Assembly: GCF_000365025.1 (NCBI RefSeq)
Contig: NZ_KB823011.1
Location: 372,001-436,000 of the forward strand
DNA from: Robiginitomaculum antarcticum DSM 21748
GTDB taxonomy: Bacteria; Pseudomonadota; Alphaproteobacteria; Caulobacterales; Maricaulaceae
DNA: 64,000 nt
Direction of reading: 5' to 3'
The notes under the pieces are model-generated. The model was not told the DNA's origin. It did no database searches and worked only from the letters and a program-made list of their open reading frames with translations. How positions within the stretch are numbered: position 1 is the stretch's first letter; the number at the start of each line of letters is the position of its first letter. The position numbers were made by a program, and so were the translations under genes. Of this stretch, positions 20,034-28,558 are shown piece by piece.

Positions 20034-20055
20034 GCGGGACTCCACACTGTACGTT

Positions 20056-20199
20056 TTACAGCGCTTTATCCCATGCCGCCTTATCTCCAGCCAGCCAACG
20101 ATCACTTGCCTGCCCTGTGAGATAAGGACAGTTTGAAACTACATCAGGTTTGAGAGGCGGGGGTTGTTTTTTATATACCCGCTTTTTTGAAGTGCCCAA
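20056..20199 (-). CDS. Small Rmf/CrpP-like protein (possible ribosome modulation factor relative)
   Basis: A short minus-strand frame ends with CPYLTGQASDRWLAGDKAAWDKAL. This resembles the C-terminus of ribosome modulation factor, in which CPY is followed by a spacer and a W-x-x-G-x-x-x-A pattern. From the TTG at 20199 it would be 47 residues, about the size of Rmf; the frame stays open upstream into the FAD oxidoreductase gene, so the start is uncertain. If genuine, it would dimerise or silence ribosomes in stationary phase (inference from similarity only). The N-terminal half shows no recognisable motif. Confidence 0.4.
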   Translation of the reverse strand: MGTSKKRVYKKQPPPLKPDVVSNCPYLTGQASDRWLAGDKAAWDKAL

Positions 20200-20241
20200 C
20201 GCCCCGCAACGGATGACGGATGGGGTGGGTTCTGGGTAAAG

Positions 20242-20268
20242 TATATCCACGCTTAAAACGTGGATATA
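20242..20268. repeat. 10-base perfect inverted repeat with 7-base loop
   Basis: TATATCCACG and CGTGGATATA flank CTTAAAA. It lies 44 bases past the 3' end of the minus-strand oxidoreductase gene and just upstream of the small Rmf-like frame. It lacks a T-run on either strand, so it may be an mRNA 3' hairpin or an operator rather than an intrinsic terminator. Confidence 0.6.
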
Positions 20269-20311
20269 GCTATGATTATACTCAAATAATATCCCCGCTC
20301 TGCACAATAGT

Positions 20312-21535
20312 TCAACTTTTAAAAGCAAAGAGGTCTGCGTCGGGGTCAGTCTTGCCGTCAATTTGAGCCGAAATAATTTGCGATGCGATTTGCGAGAACG
20401 TAATGCCATTGCCGCCAAAGCCCATGACCCCATAAATATTAGGCTGACCGGGCACCGCTCCGATAAGCGGCAAACCTGTTGCAGTTGTCCCAAATGGAGC
20501 GGCCCAACGGTGTGACGGGGGATAGAAAGACAAGCCGGTCAGCGCTTCTATTTTTTTCAAGATAAGGTCAGTTTTTATGACCAGTTTTTGCGGGTTGAAA
20601 TGAGCCGCCTCAAATTCTTCGTCTTCGCCTCCGGCAATCAACTCGCCATTTTCAGACATACGAAAATATAAATACGGGTCCGCCGCCTCCCAGACGAGTA
20701 TGGTCTGTAGCCAGTCCGGCACCGCGCTGCGCGGTTTAGCCGAAAGCGCCCACGTCGACACGATATTATGGGCCTCATTACGCAGAGGCTTGAAGATTTC
20801 ATAGCCGGTACAAAAAATGGCTGATTTCGCTGTTACTTTGCCTGCGTCTTCCAACCGTAGGGTCACATCTGCATTGGTCGCGAGAAAATCCTCCACTCGG
20901 CAATTGCTCACGAGCTCCGCGCCATTGTTACAAACATCATTTAGAATTGCGGCGGTCAGTTTTGCGGGATTGCAACTGGCCGAAGCTATCGACACTATGC
21001 CGGCCGTGCGGTGCATGTTGAAACGGTTTTGGACTTCTGATCCCGTAAGATAACTGGCCTGCAGCCGCGCCGCCAACCGGGCTTCATATTCATCTTTCAT
21101 CGCGCGGTGACCCATTTCGTCGCCCGCCAGAAATAGAGTCGCCTTGCGCTGAAAATCACAATCATAAGCCGATGCCGCGATAAGCTGGGAGAGGTCTTCG
21201 ACAGCTTTTGCTGAACGACGCCACGCTCTTTGGGCCTTTTCAGTGCCGATTTTTTTGGATAAATCACGTAGAGGTACATCGATTTCGTGTTGGATCATCG
21301 CTGTACTGGCTAATGTGCTGCCCTGAACGGGGTCCCTCTTATCAATAATGAGAACACCCAGACCCTTTTCGGTCAGGGCCTTAGCCATCAGAGCGCCGCT
21401 TATACCTGTGCCTACAACCACAGCGTCATAGACAGCTTTTGATGGCCGTGAACCATGCGGCAAAATTTGTGCAGGGGGCCGCGCCCAGCGGGGCACACCC
21501 GTATGAAGGTCGCGATTCTCGACGATATTAAGCAT
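20312..21535 (-). CDS. FAD-dependent oxidoreductase (DAO family)
   Basis: Predicted soluble flavoenzyme oxidising an amine or amino acid. The dinucleotide-binding motif VVVGTGISGALMAKAL starts near residue 39, followed by LIIDKRDPVQGSTLAS as in DAO/glycine-oxidase-like proteins, and the C-terminal FAD segment IYGVMGFGGNGITFSQ near residue 370. About 35 residues precede the Rossmann fold, including LHTGVPRWA. The length of 407 residues fits the family. It is transcribed alone. The substrate is not evident, so no symbol is given. Confidence 0.88.
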   Translation of the reverse strand: MLNIVENRDLHTGVPRWARPPAQILPHGSRPSKAVYDAVVVGTGISGALMAKALTEKGLGVLIIDKRDPVQGSTLASTAMIQHEIDVPLRDLSKKIGTEKAQRAWRRSAKAVEDLSQLIAASAYDCDFQRKATLFLAGDEMGHRAMKDEYEARLAARLQASYLTGSEVQNRFNMHRTAGIVSIASASCNPAKLTAAILNDVCNNGAELVSNCRVEDFLATNADVTLRLEDAGKVTAKSAIFCTGYEIFKPLRNEAHNIVSTWALSAKPRSAVPDWLQTILVWEAADPYLYFRMSENGELIAGGEDEEFEAAHFNPQKLVIKTDLILKKIEALTGLSFYPPSHRWAAPFGTTATGLPLIGAVPGQPNIYGVMGFGGNGITFSQIASQIISAQIDGKTDPDADLFAFKS

Positions 21536-21652
21536 ATAACCCGGCTAAATTTTCCAGTTTTGGGGAAGCCCAAGTTTATAAACGCCTTGTGGGTCGCAGC
21601 GTTCCCGGATGCTAACTTCTTCAGACAAAATATCGCCGGCTTAATGTGCCAC

Positions 21653-21679
21653 CAAAAAACCCGGCGGGTGAGCGCCGGG
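21653..21679 (-). terminator. Rho-independent terminator downstream of the BamE gene
   Basis: On the minus strand CCCGGCG and CGCCGGG form a 7-pair GC stem with a 6-base loop, followed by six T (six A at 21653–21658 on the plus strand). It lies about 28 bases after the BamE stop codon. Confidence 0.85.
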
Positions 21680-21706
21680 CTTATGTACAGTTTTGGCTAT
21701 CCGGTA

Positions 21707-22210
21707 TTAATTACCGCTGCCTGGCCCTGTACTTCCCCCCCCGGGTACGTTTTGCTGGCCTGTCAGGCGGTCGGTCGGAAGACGGCCAACAGTGCCAAAA
21801 ATTTGCTCTAACACGGATAGTTCGCGCCCGCGTGTCGGTGTTTCACGCCCGACAAAATTCACGATACGGCCGTCTTCAAGGCCGTATTCCGCCACGGCCT
21901 GAACCTGACCGTCATCATTAAAAACGACTGCTGTGATCTGGCGTTCCCGCGTAGCCGGGCGCAGATAGGCCAAGCGCTCGCGCGTGCTGGAAATATAATA
22001 CCATGTATCCAGTTCGAACGTGCCTTTGGTCGACGGATTGCCGAGGCGCGACAAGACGGTGGCCTTCGTGTCGACGCTGGGCTCGACCTGTTGCGGCTTG
22101 GAGCCTTCGACAGGCACATAGCCGTGATTACGAAGCGTCGGGTTGCAGGCCGAGAGGCTGAGAGCCAGCACGGATGCGCCGATGAGGAGTTTGACTGTTC
22201 TTGCGACCAT
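21707..22210 (-). CDS. bamE: Outer membrane protein assembly factor BamE (SmpA/OmlA) lipoprotein
   Basis: Lipoprotein component of the BAM complex that inserts beta-barrel proteins in the outer membrane. A signal peptide ends in the lipobox LSAC (cysteine about residue 22), and the SmpA/OmlA domain follows with VDTKATVLSRLGNPSTKGTFELDTWYYIS. A glycine-rich tail closes the protein. A TTG at 22222 is in frame, but the ATG at 22210 gives a standard signal peptide, so it was chosen. It diverges from the cytochrome bc1 chaperone gene, an arrangement common in alphaproteobacteria. Confidence 0.92.
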   Translation of the reverse strand: MVARTVKLLIGASVLALSLSACNPTLRNHGYVPVEGSKPQQVEPSVDTKATVLSRLGNPSTKGTFELDTWYYISSTRERLAYLRPATRERQITAVVFNDDGQVQAVAEYGLEDGRIVNFVGRETPTRGRELSVLEQIFGTVGRLPTDRLTGQQNVPGGGSTGPGSGN

Positions 22211-22313
22211 AGGACGTTGCAATGCACCTTGTTATTCGCCATCGGGTTAGCCAAATAGAACGGCCCGCGCAAGACAAAGGCACGTGGTTTACTGAAGTTT
22301 CATGGAGGGCCTT

Positions 22314-22841
22314 ATGTTTAAACGGTTTTTTAAAACCCGCCCCGAGCAGCGCGATGCCCAAAATCTGTATAATTGGGCCATGACGGGCGCGCGCCAACCG
22401 GATTATTACGTGCCCGGCGGCATTGAAGACAGCTATGATGGCCGCATTGAGTTTTTGTTTTTGCATCTGGGCCTGATTCTACATCATTTAAGACGGTTCG
22501 GGCCGGACGGTGAGGTGCTAAGCCAGAGCCTTTATGACGTGATGATTGCCGATTTCGATGTGGCTTTGCGCGAACAGGGTATTGCCGATACGGGAGTGCA
22601 GCGGCGTATTAAAGCGATGGTGCGCCTGTTTTACGGACGGGCCAAACTTTATCACGAAGCAGCCAGCGAGGGCGATGACGCGCTCGTCACAGCTGCGCAT
22701 GGCGCATTATTGCCGCATGACAGTCCAAACCCTGACGTCCAGATACGGGTGCCGGACTATACGCTTCGCCTACACCGCGCGATGCAGGCGGCGACTTTGG
22801 CGGATTTTCAAAACGCCCGTCTATGCGGAGATTTACAATAA
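22314..22841 (+). CDS. Ubiquinol-cytochrome c chaperone family protein (CBP3-like)
   Basis: Relative of the mitochondrial assembly factor CBP3/UQCC1, expected to help assemble the cytochrome bc1 complex. The core reads GRIEFLFLHLGLILHHLRRFG, SQSLYDVMIADFDVALREQGIAD and RIKAMVRLFYGRAKLY. GGAGGG lies six bases before the ATG at 22314; the earlier in-frame ATG at 22302 overlaps that site and is rejected. Length is 175 residues. In related genomes a DUF177 (YceD) gene often lies between this gene and plsX; none is seen here in the 60-base gap. Confidence 0.9.
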   Translation: MFKRFFKTRPEQRDAQNLYNWAMTGARQPDYYVPGGIEDSYDGRIEFLFLHLGLILHHLRRFGPDGEVLSQSLYDVMIADFDVALREQGIADTGVQRRIKAMVRLFYGRAKLYHEAASEGDDALVTAAHGALLPHDSPNPDVQIRVPDYTLRLHRAMQAATLADFQNARLCGDLQ

Positions 22842-22901
22842 GGCGGTAGGATTTCAATCTCTGATGCGCTAGTAAAGCCGCTAACTAATGATTGAGGATG
22901 T

Positions 22902-23960
22902 ATGGCTGACAGTTTGATGTTGTCTATTGACGCAATGGGCGGCGACAACGCTCCGGAAATTGTGGTTCGGGGGATTGAGTATTTTCTGTCTCATGCCGGG
23001 AAGAACCGCAAAGCGCGGTTTTTGCTGCATGGCGATGAGACACAGTTGCGGACTTTGCTGAAAAAAGCGCCGCTGACGCGGGAGCGTTGCAAAGTCGTCC
23101 ATACGGATACCATGATCGATATGGACGCCAAGCCGTCCCACGCCTTACGCCGGGGTAAGGGCACATCCATGTGGAACGCGATTGCCAGTATAAAAACCGG
23201 GCAGGCCCGCATTGCGGTGTCAGCGGGCAATACCGGCGCATTGATGGCGATCAGTAAATTGCAGCTTCGGATGAAAGAGGGCGTGCAGCGCCCGGCCATT
23301 GCCGCTATCTGGCCGCGTCCGGAAGGCAATTGCATCGTGCTGGATGTCGGCGCAAATATTGATTGTGACGAGACGCAGCTATCCGAATTTGCGGTTCTCG
23401 GCGAGGCTTATTATCGCGCGCTATACCGCAAAGAAAAGCCCACAGTCGGCGTGTTGAATGTCGGAACAGAAGAAATGAAGGGCAATTCCACAGTCCGCGC
23501 GACCCATGAGCGGCTCAGGACGCTGGATTTTGGCCTGGATTATAAAGGCTATGTGGAAGGTAATGACATCAGCATTGGGGATGTCGACGTCATTGTGACG
23601 GACGGATTTACCGGTAATATCGCCCTTAAAACGGCTGAAGGCACAGCAAAGCTTGTCGGCGGATTTGTCAAAGATGCACTGGCCGGAAGCTGGGTTGCCC
23701 GGACGCTGAGTTCGTTTAACGCTGTTGCCATCCACAAAATGAAAAAACGTATGGATCCGCGCAATGTGAATGGCGGCGTGTTTTTGGGTCTGAACGGTAT
23801 TGTCGTCAAAAGCCATGGCGGGACTGACCATGTCGGCTACGCTAATGCCTTGAATGTGGCAACAAATCTGGCGGAAAGCAACTTTGAAGCCGAAATCGAA
23901 AAGACCCTTGCGGCCTTGCATGATGCTGAACTTGATCTTGAAATGACGGCGGAAATCTAA
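22902..23960 (+). CDS. plsX: Phosphate acyltransferase PlsX
   Basis: Converts acyl-ACP to acyl-phosphate for glycerolipid synthesis at the inner membrane face. The N-terminal SIDAMGGDNAPEIVVRG and the segments SAGNTGALMAIS, LDVGANIDCDETQLSEFA and VDVIVTDGFTGNIALKTAEG are diagnostic. The length of 352 residues is normal. Its stop shares a base with the fabH start (TAATG), so the two lipid genes are translationally coupled. Confidence 0.96.
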   Translation: MADSLMLSIDAMGGDNAPEIVVRGIEYFLSHAGKNRKARFLLHGDETQLRTLLKKAPLTRERCKVVHTDTMIDMDAKPSHALRRGKGTSMWNAIASIKTGQARIAVSAGNTGALMAISKLQLRMKEGVQRPAIAAIWPRPEGNCIVLDVGANIDCDETQLSEFAVLGEAYYRALYRKEKPTVGVLNVGTEEMKGNSTVRATHERLRTLDFGLDYKGYVEGNDISIGDVDVIVTDGFTGNIALKTAEGTAKLVGGFVKDALAGSWVARTLSSFNAVAIHKMKKRMDPRNVNGGVFLGLNGIVVKSHGGTDHVGYANALNVATNLAESNFEAEIEKTLAALHDAELDLEMTAEI

Positions 23961-24928
23961 TGGTTTTACGCGCAATACTTGCAGGTACCGGGCAGTATTT
24001 GCCCGAAAAAATTCTGTCCAATGCCGATATGTCACAATTTGTCGAAACATCCGATGAGTGGATTGTTGCGCGCACGGGCATAACCCAGCGTCACCAAGCC
24101 GCCGAAGGTGAGTTTACCTCCGATCTGGCTACGGCGGCCGCGCGAAACGCATTAAAAGATGCGGACGTAAATATTGAAGATATAGATCTAATCATCGTCG
24201 CGACAACAACGCCGGATTATACATTCCCCGCAACCGCGACAATCGTACAGAAAAACCTGGGCATGACGCATGGCGCGGCCTTCGATCTGCAAGCCGTGTG
24301 TTCCGGTTTTATCTATGGCGTAAATGTCGTTGACGCAATGATCCGCGCGGGTGCTGCGCGCAATGTCCTGTTGGTCGGAGCGGAGACCTTTACCCGTATT
24401 TTAGACTTTACTGACCGCACGACCTGCGTTTTGTTCGGCGACGGCGCCGGCGCAGTTGTGATGAGCGCGAAAGAGGTTGATGAAGACGGGCCGGGCGTGC
24501 TGGCCAGTTTCATCCGTTCTGACGGTCGTCATAAAGACCTTTTGCACGTTGATGGCGGGCCGTCCTCGACGGGGACTGTCGGCCATGTGCGCATGATCGG
24601 CAATCAGGTGTTCAAACGCGCGGTCAATGATATTGCAGACGCGATGACGCAATGCGCGGCCAAAGTGGACATGCCGATTGAAGATATTGACTGGTTTGTA
24701 CCGCATCAGGCCAATCAGCGTATTTTAAACGGGGTCGCCAAAAAACTGGCGATTAATCCTGACAGCGTCATCTCTACAGTCGCCCGCCACGCCAATACAT
24801 CAGCGGCCAGTGTGCCGCTTGCCTTGCATACAGCGATTGCTGATGGCCGAATAAAACGCGGCGATACCGTTATGCTGGAAGCCTTTGGCGGCGGATTTAC
24901 ATGGGGCGCGGCGCTACTGCGCTATTAA
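23960..24928 (+). CDS. fabH: Beta-ketoacyl-ACP synthase III
   Basis: Starts fatty-acid elongation by condensing acetyl-CoA with malonyl-ACP. The catalytic triad is visible: cysteine in FDLQAVCSGFIYG, histidine in WFVPHQANQRI and asparagine in VARHANTSAASVP. The N-terminus GTGQYLPEKILSN and the length of 322 residues fit. It is coupled to plsX and precedes ihfA by 118 bases. Confidence 0.97.
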   Translation: MVLRAILAGTGQYLPEKILSNADMSQFVETSDEWIVARTGITQRHQAAEGEFTSDLATAAARNALKDADVNIEDIDLIIVATTTPDYTFPATATIVQKNLGMTHGAAFDLQAVCSGFIYGVNVVDAMIRAGAARNVLLVGAETFTRILDFTDRTTCVLFGDGAGAVVMSAKEVDEDGPGVLASFIRSDGRHKDLLHVDGGPSSTGTVGHVRMIGNQVFKRAVNDIADAMTQCAAKVDMPIEDIDWFVPHQANQRILNGVAKKLAINPDSVISTVARHANTSAASVPLALHTAIADGRIKRGDTVMLEAFGGGFTWGAALLRY

Positions 24929-25046
24929 GAGCGATTTTACGTTGAATTGAATAAAAATAGGGTGTTAAGGCAAATTTTGTTGAATTTTACTTGCGTTTAT
25001 ACACAGGAATTTGCTTTAAGCTTTTAAACCCCGAATGTGAGGCAGT

Positions 25047-25352
25047 GTGAACACCAGCACAGTTACGCGAGCAGATTTAACCGATGCGGTATACCGCGAA
25101 TTGGGCCTGTCTCGCACAGAAAGCGCGCATTTGGTTGAGTCGATTATCGAGCACATCATCAGCGCCCTGCTGCGTGAAGAAAATGTCAAGATCGCCGGTT
25201 TTGGAACATTTATGCTGCGTGACAAAAGCGAGCGGATAGGGCGTAATCCCAAGACAGGCAACGAAGTGCCGATTACGTCGCGCCGTGTTCTCGTGTTTAA
25301 ACCGTCGCTCGTCCTCAAAGACCGCGTTAACACCGCTTTGACCGGCGAGTAG
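25047..25352 (+). CDS. ihfA: Integration host factor alpha subunit
   Basis: Sequence-specific DNA-bending protein that forms a heterodimer with IhfB. The HU/IHF fold is complete: [48 protein letters not shown] and the DNA-binding arm ending in [14 protein letters not shown]. The start is a GTG with GAGG upstream, since no ATG is available at the expected N-terminus. Length is 101 residues. The fabH–ihfA–merR order is common in alphaproteobacteria. Confidence 0.95.
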   Translation: MNTSTVTRADLTDAVYRELGLSRTESAHLVESIIEHIISALLREENVKIAGFGTFMLRDKSERIGRNPKTGNEVPITSRRVLVFKPSLVLKDRVNTALTGE

Positions 25353-25450
25353 AGCCGCCGGCATGATTCGGCGAATAATTCGAATCAGTTCATATTTACA
25401 GATGCTTAAAGCTGTTCGCTCATATTCTTTGAGGCAATAGGGAGGGCCAT

Positions 25451-26083
25451 ATGACAGATAAATATAGCCGTGCCTTCCGGACTATCAGCGAAGCCAGTGA
25501 CGAGCTTGATTTAAAACCGCATGTTCTGCGCTTCTGGGAAGCCAAATTTCCCGATCTGAAACCTGTTACCCGGGCGGGAAACCGCCGCTTTTATCGGCCC
25601 GAAGATATAGATTTTTTACGCGGCTTGCGCATTCTTCTTCACGAAGAGCGGCACAAAATCAAAGACGTTCAAAAGATTATCAAGCTGAAAGGCCCGGACG
25701 AGATCGTCAAACTTGGAGCCTCAGCTATAAACCGCCTTCCGCCAAAGCCGATTGCAGAGCGAAATCTCGTTCCTGACCGGATCAAGTCCACTGTGGGCTC
25801 AGAGGCCGATAATACGCTCGCCGCCCAGGACACAAATCCTGAAGGCAAGATTGTCCCGGTGCAACGTAGCTTCGCCGCGCCTGTAAATGATCCAAGGCCT
25901 GCTGTGCGTGACGTGAAAATCGTTCAGGCGGCTCCGCCTGACACAGTCAGCGCCCCTGACAGCGCGGTAGCTGCGCAGATCCCGGCCGCGGCTCACATTG
26001 ATGATGAGACACGCGAAGATTTGGAAAATGCGCTGGACCGTTTGTCAGCCCTGCGCTCGCGCTGGAAAAAATTCTCAGAGTAA
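25451..26083 (+). CDS. MerR family transcriptional regulator
   Basis: The N-terminal winged helix-turn-helix (residues 10–80) reads ISEASDELDLKPHVLRFWEAKFPDLKP then RAGNRRFYRPEDI, as in the MerR-like regulators that regularly follow ihfA. The middle (about 110–180) is low-complexity, rich in Pro, Ala and Asp, and a short helical C-terminus follows. No metal-binding cysteines are present, so it is not a metal sensor. GGAGGG precedes the ATG. Its target genes are unknown. Confidence 0.9.
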   Translation: MTDKYSRAFRTISEASDELDLKPHVLRFWEAKFPDLKPVTRAGNRRFYRPEDIDFLRGLRILLHEERHKIKDVQKIIKLKGPDEIVKLGASAINRLPPKPIAERNLVPDRIKSTVGSEADNTLAAQDTNPEGKIVPVQRSFAAPVNDPRPAVRDVKIVQAAPPDTVSAPDSAVAAQIPAAAHIDDETREDLENALDRLSALRSRWKKFSE

Positions 26084-26117
26084 GATCCGTTTTTCTCACT
26101 CTGGCGGCAATTGGCCA

Positions 26118-26146
26118 TTGCAGGGCCTTACCTTGCTCCTTATAAG
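26118..26146 (+). promoter_or_regulatory. Promoter of tRNA-Pro(GGG)
   Basis: TTGCAG at 26118–26123 and TATAAG at 26141–26146 with a 17-base spacer; the tRNA begins 12 bases after the -10 box. Confidence 0.7.
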
Positions 26147-26158
26147 CCGCTCCAATGT

Positions 26159-26235
26159 CGGAGTATAGCGCAGTCCGGTAGCGCACTAAGCTGGGGGCTT
26201 AGGGGTCGCAGGTTCGAATCCTGCTACTCCGACCA
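26159..26235 (+). tRNA. tRNA-Pro (anticodon GGG)
   Basis: The 77-base cloverleaf has acceptor arms CGGAGTA and TACTCCG, anticodon stem CTAAG/CTTAG with loop CTGGGGG (anticodon GGG), T arm GCAGG-TTCGAAT-CCTGC, discriminator A and an encoded CCA. Confidence 0.96.
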
Positions 26236-26319
26236 TTTTTTCATACGCAGCGGGCCTCTGTCGCAGGGCGTTGCTAAGAGTATTATGCTAAGACTGGTAT
26301 CGACTTATCGGAACAGCTT

Positions 26320-27348
26320 ATGGCCTTTCAATCACGTACATACGGACGCTCTGTTGCCATCTGGCTCGGCTTTATGTGCCTGCTGGTTATTGCGATGATT
26401 ATTTTGGGCGGCGCGACGCGTCTGACCAATAGCGGATTGTCGATTACGGAATGGAAACCGATTACAGGGGCTTTGCCGCCCCTGTCCCATGAGGCTTGGA
26501 TATCGGAATTTGAAAAATACAAACTTATTCCAGAATTTGAGGCAGAACATCCGGACATGACGCTCAAAGATTTTGAGTTTATCTATTTTTGGGAGTGGAG
26601 CCATCGCCAGCTCGGCCGGTTTATCGGTCTCGCATTCCTTCTGCCGTTTTTCTATTTTTTGTGGAAGTTAAAAATTCCACCGGGCCGCACAAAAGGGTTT
26701 TGGCTCGCGGGCGTCTTGATTGGCGCTCAAGGCGCAATTGGCTGGTGGATGGTGGCCAGCGGGCTTACGGATGACCGCGTGTCGGTTAGCCAATACCGCC
26801 TCGCCACGCATCTGGGCATGGCCTTTATTATACTCGGACTGTTTTTCTGGATGTTTCTGGACGCGATAAAACGATGGCCGGTGAAAGTCTCGCAGCACGG
26901 TTATAAGCGCAGCACAGCGTTGATGCTGGTCGTCTGGCTTCAGGTCATTGCCGGGGCATTTGTCGCCGGATTGGGCGCAGGCCGCGTCAGTCAGGACTGG
27001 CCCGATATGGGCGGCACGTTCGTGCCGTATAATTATTACGTGGCCGAACAGGGCTATCTGAACTTTTTCGAAAATGCCGTGAACGTGCATTTCAATCACC
27101 GAATTCTGGCCTATATTTTATTGGCGGGGACAATTGCGGCGCTCTTTACCCTATCCAAACGCAAAAACTCACGCACAAAAGGCGCGGTCTGGCTGCTCCT
27201 CTTGGCCATTGTGTGGCAGGCCGGCTTGGGGATCGCAACCGTGGTTAACGCTGTTCCGCTATGGATGGCTTTGCTGCACCAGGCGAGCGCGATAGGCGTG
27301 TTTTTGATTGCTGTCTGGATGGTCTGGACAGCGCGGCTCACGCGCTAA
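26320..27348 (+). CDS. ctaA: Heme A synthase (COX15/CtaA type 2)
   Basis: Inner-membrane enzyme that oxidises heme O to heme A for cytochrome c oxidase. Eight hydrophobic segments are present, with the conserved GGATRLTNSGLSITEWKPITG near residue 30, the heme-ligand histidine regions WEWSHRQLGRFIG and YRLATHLGMAF, and the second half with NVHFNHRILAYIL and ALLHQASAIGVF. The length of 342 residues fits the alphaproteobacterial and mitochondrial COX15 form. It overlaps the convergent lipoprotein gene by four bases. Confidence 0.95.
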   Translation: MAFQSRTYGRSVAIWLGFMCLLVIAMIILGGATRLTNSGLSITEWKPITGALPPLSHEAWISEFEKYKLIPEFEAEHPDMTLKDFEFIYFWEWSHRQLGRFIGLAFLLPFFYFLWKLKIPPGRTKGFWLAGVLIGAQGAIGWWMVASGLTDDRVSVSQYRLATHLGMAFIILGLFFWMFLDAIKRWPVKVSQHGYKRSTALMLVVWLQVIAGAFVAGLGAGRVSQDWPDMGGTFVPYNYYVAEQGYLNFFENAVNVHFNHRILAYILLAGTIAALFTLSKRKNSRTKGAVWLLLLAIVWQAGLGIATVVNAVPLWMALLHQASAIGVFLIAVWMVWTARLTR

Positions 27349-28343
27349 GGTGCGGTCGCGACCCCGTCACTCAACTGGCTTTCGCCTTTGATACGGTTTA
27401 GGAAGTAGCGGCGCGAAACCACAACCACGCGCGGGCGCTCTGCATCCGTTAAAAAGACGGCGCCCTCGTTAAATGCTGTGCCGCCATAGGGCGAGGTTGC
27501 AACAAAAACTGCGCCGATCTTTTCTACGCCTGAAATAGACAGGCCGTTATCAATGGCCAGTCGCTGCGTTACACCCAAAGTTTCTGGCGCGATCTGCACG
27601 AGAGTCCCGCCTGAGACCGCGATGATTGTGTCAGGATCCAGATAGGCTGCCGTGGAATATTGTGCTTTTGTTTTGGCGATTACGAGACCGTCCGGCGCGA
27701 GCCGGGATAAGCCTGCTTCGCTTGCGACAAGCACAGAGCCGTCCGGTCCCGCGACGCAGTATTGCGTATTGCTTATTTTTGTCACGCGCGGCTTTCCAGC
27801 GCTCAATGTCAGAACGCCATCGGCGGATATAACCGACGAGTAACTGACTAAGGCTTCATCTCTAATGGTCGACAATGTGGTCGTGGCCGAGCCATATGGC
27901 GTACAGATGATGGTATCCGCACTCGGCGCGCCGACAATGGGCGAGGGGGAGAAGTCGAACGTGTCACTGCTTTCGACATAACCCCGCCATGTTCCCGCTT
28001 CACTCAAGACGGCGAAAAGCGCCGGAGCTTTGGGGCGGTCAAAACCAATGGCTGTGCGGTAACGTCCCGAGGCGGTCGTGCTGTTAATGGCTTCAATGTC
28101 TGAAAAACGAAGCGCTCCATCCTCTCCAATCATGGCGAGCGCGCCAAGCCAGCTGGCCACGTCATTTGGTGCAAATGCGATATGCGCGATTTTAGACCGT
28201 GTTTCAAATTCATAAGTCGCTGTGATGGGCATGATCTCTGCAGCGTCAGTGTCAGATGTATCCGCTTTATTAGAGTTGCTCTTCCCGCAGGCGGAAAGTG
28301 CAAGCAGGGCGGCAGTCGATATAATCAGGGCGTGTTTTGTCAT
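27345..28343 (-). CDS. Uncharacterised lipoprotein with repeat-like (beta-propeller-like) sequence
   Basis: The N-terminus MTKHALIISTAALLALSACGK is a lipoprotein signal with lipobox LSAC. The 332-residue body has repeated short hydrophobic strands with patterns such as DGSVLVASEAGLSRLAPDGLV and GTLVQIAPETLGV, which suggest a beta-propeller-type fold (inference). Two cysteines (in IICTPYG and QYCVAGPDG) might pair in the periplasm. No enzyme motif was recognised. It is transcribed alone, convergent with ctaA. Confidence 0.8.
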   Translation of the reverse strand: MTKHALIISTAALLALSACGKSNSNKADTSDTDAAEIMPITATYEFETRSKIAHIAFAPNDVASWLGALAMIGEDGALRFSDIEAINSTTASGRYRTAIGFDRPKAPALFAVLSEAGTWRGYVESSDTFDFSPSPIVGAPSADTIICTPYGSATTTLSTIRDEALVSYSSVISADGVLTLSAGKPRVTKISNTQYCVAGPDGSVLVASEAGLSRLAPDGLVIAKTKAQYSTAAYLDPDTIIAVSGGTLVQIAPETLGVTQRLAIDNGLSISGVEKIGAVFVATSPYGGTAFNEGAVFLTDAERPRVVVVSRRYFLNRIKGESQLSDGVATAP

Positions 28344-28473
28344 GCTTATGATTTAAGGGGGCCGCCACGCCCTTGCAATGGGCAATTTACAGCGTGCAAC
28401 AATAAGGTATTATTATACCGTATTTGTAAGCTATTGAAAGAGTTCATGTTCTGCTATTTATGCAGAAACAAAG

Positions 28474-28501
28474 TTGACTGCGACCCCGCGTCTGCTATGC
28501 G
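28474..28501 (+). promoter_or_regulatory. Putative promoter of rplM–rpsI
   Basis: TTGACT at 28474–28479 and TATGCG at 28496–28501, 16 bases apart. The -10 box is a weak match. It would give a leader of about 50 bases before rplM. Confidence 0.45.
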
Positions 28502-28515
28502 GCGCCATCGTAAGC

Positions 28516-28535
28516 GGCGGGGCAATAGCTCCGCC
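28516..28535 (+). promoter_or_regulatory. Leader hairpin before rplM
   Basis: GGCGGGGC and GCTCCGCC form an eight-pair stem (one G-U) closed by the tetraloop AATA, 23 bases before the rplM ATG and without a T-run. Ribosomal protein operons are often autoregulated through leader structures; a role here is inference. Confidence 0.45.
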
Positions 28536-28558
28536 AAAGTCTTTATAAGGTCTACACC

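Noticed and set aside
20056-20493. Long 145-residue version of the Rmf-like frame
   Set aside because: The N-terminal ~95 residues overlap the oxidoreductase gene in another frame and look non-coding; only the short end is plausible.
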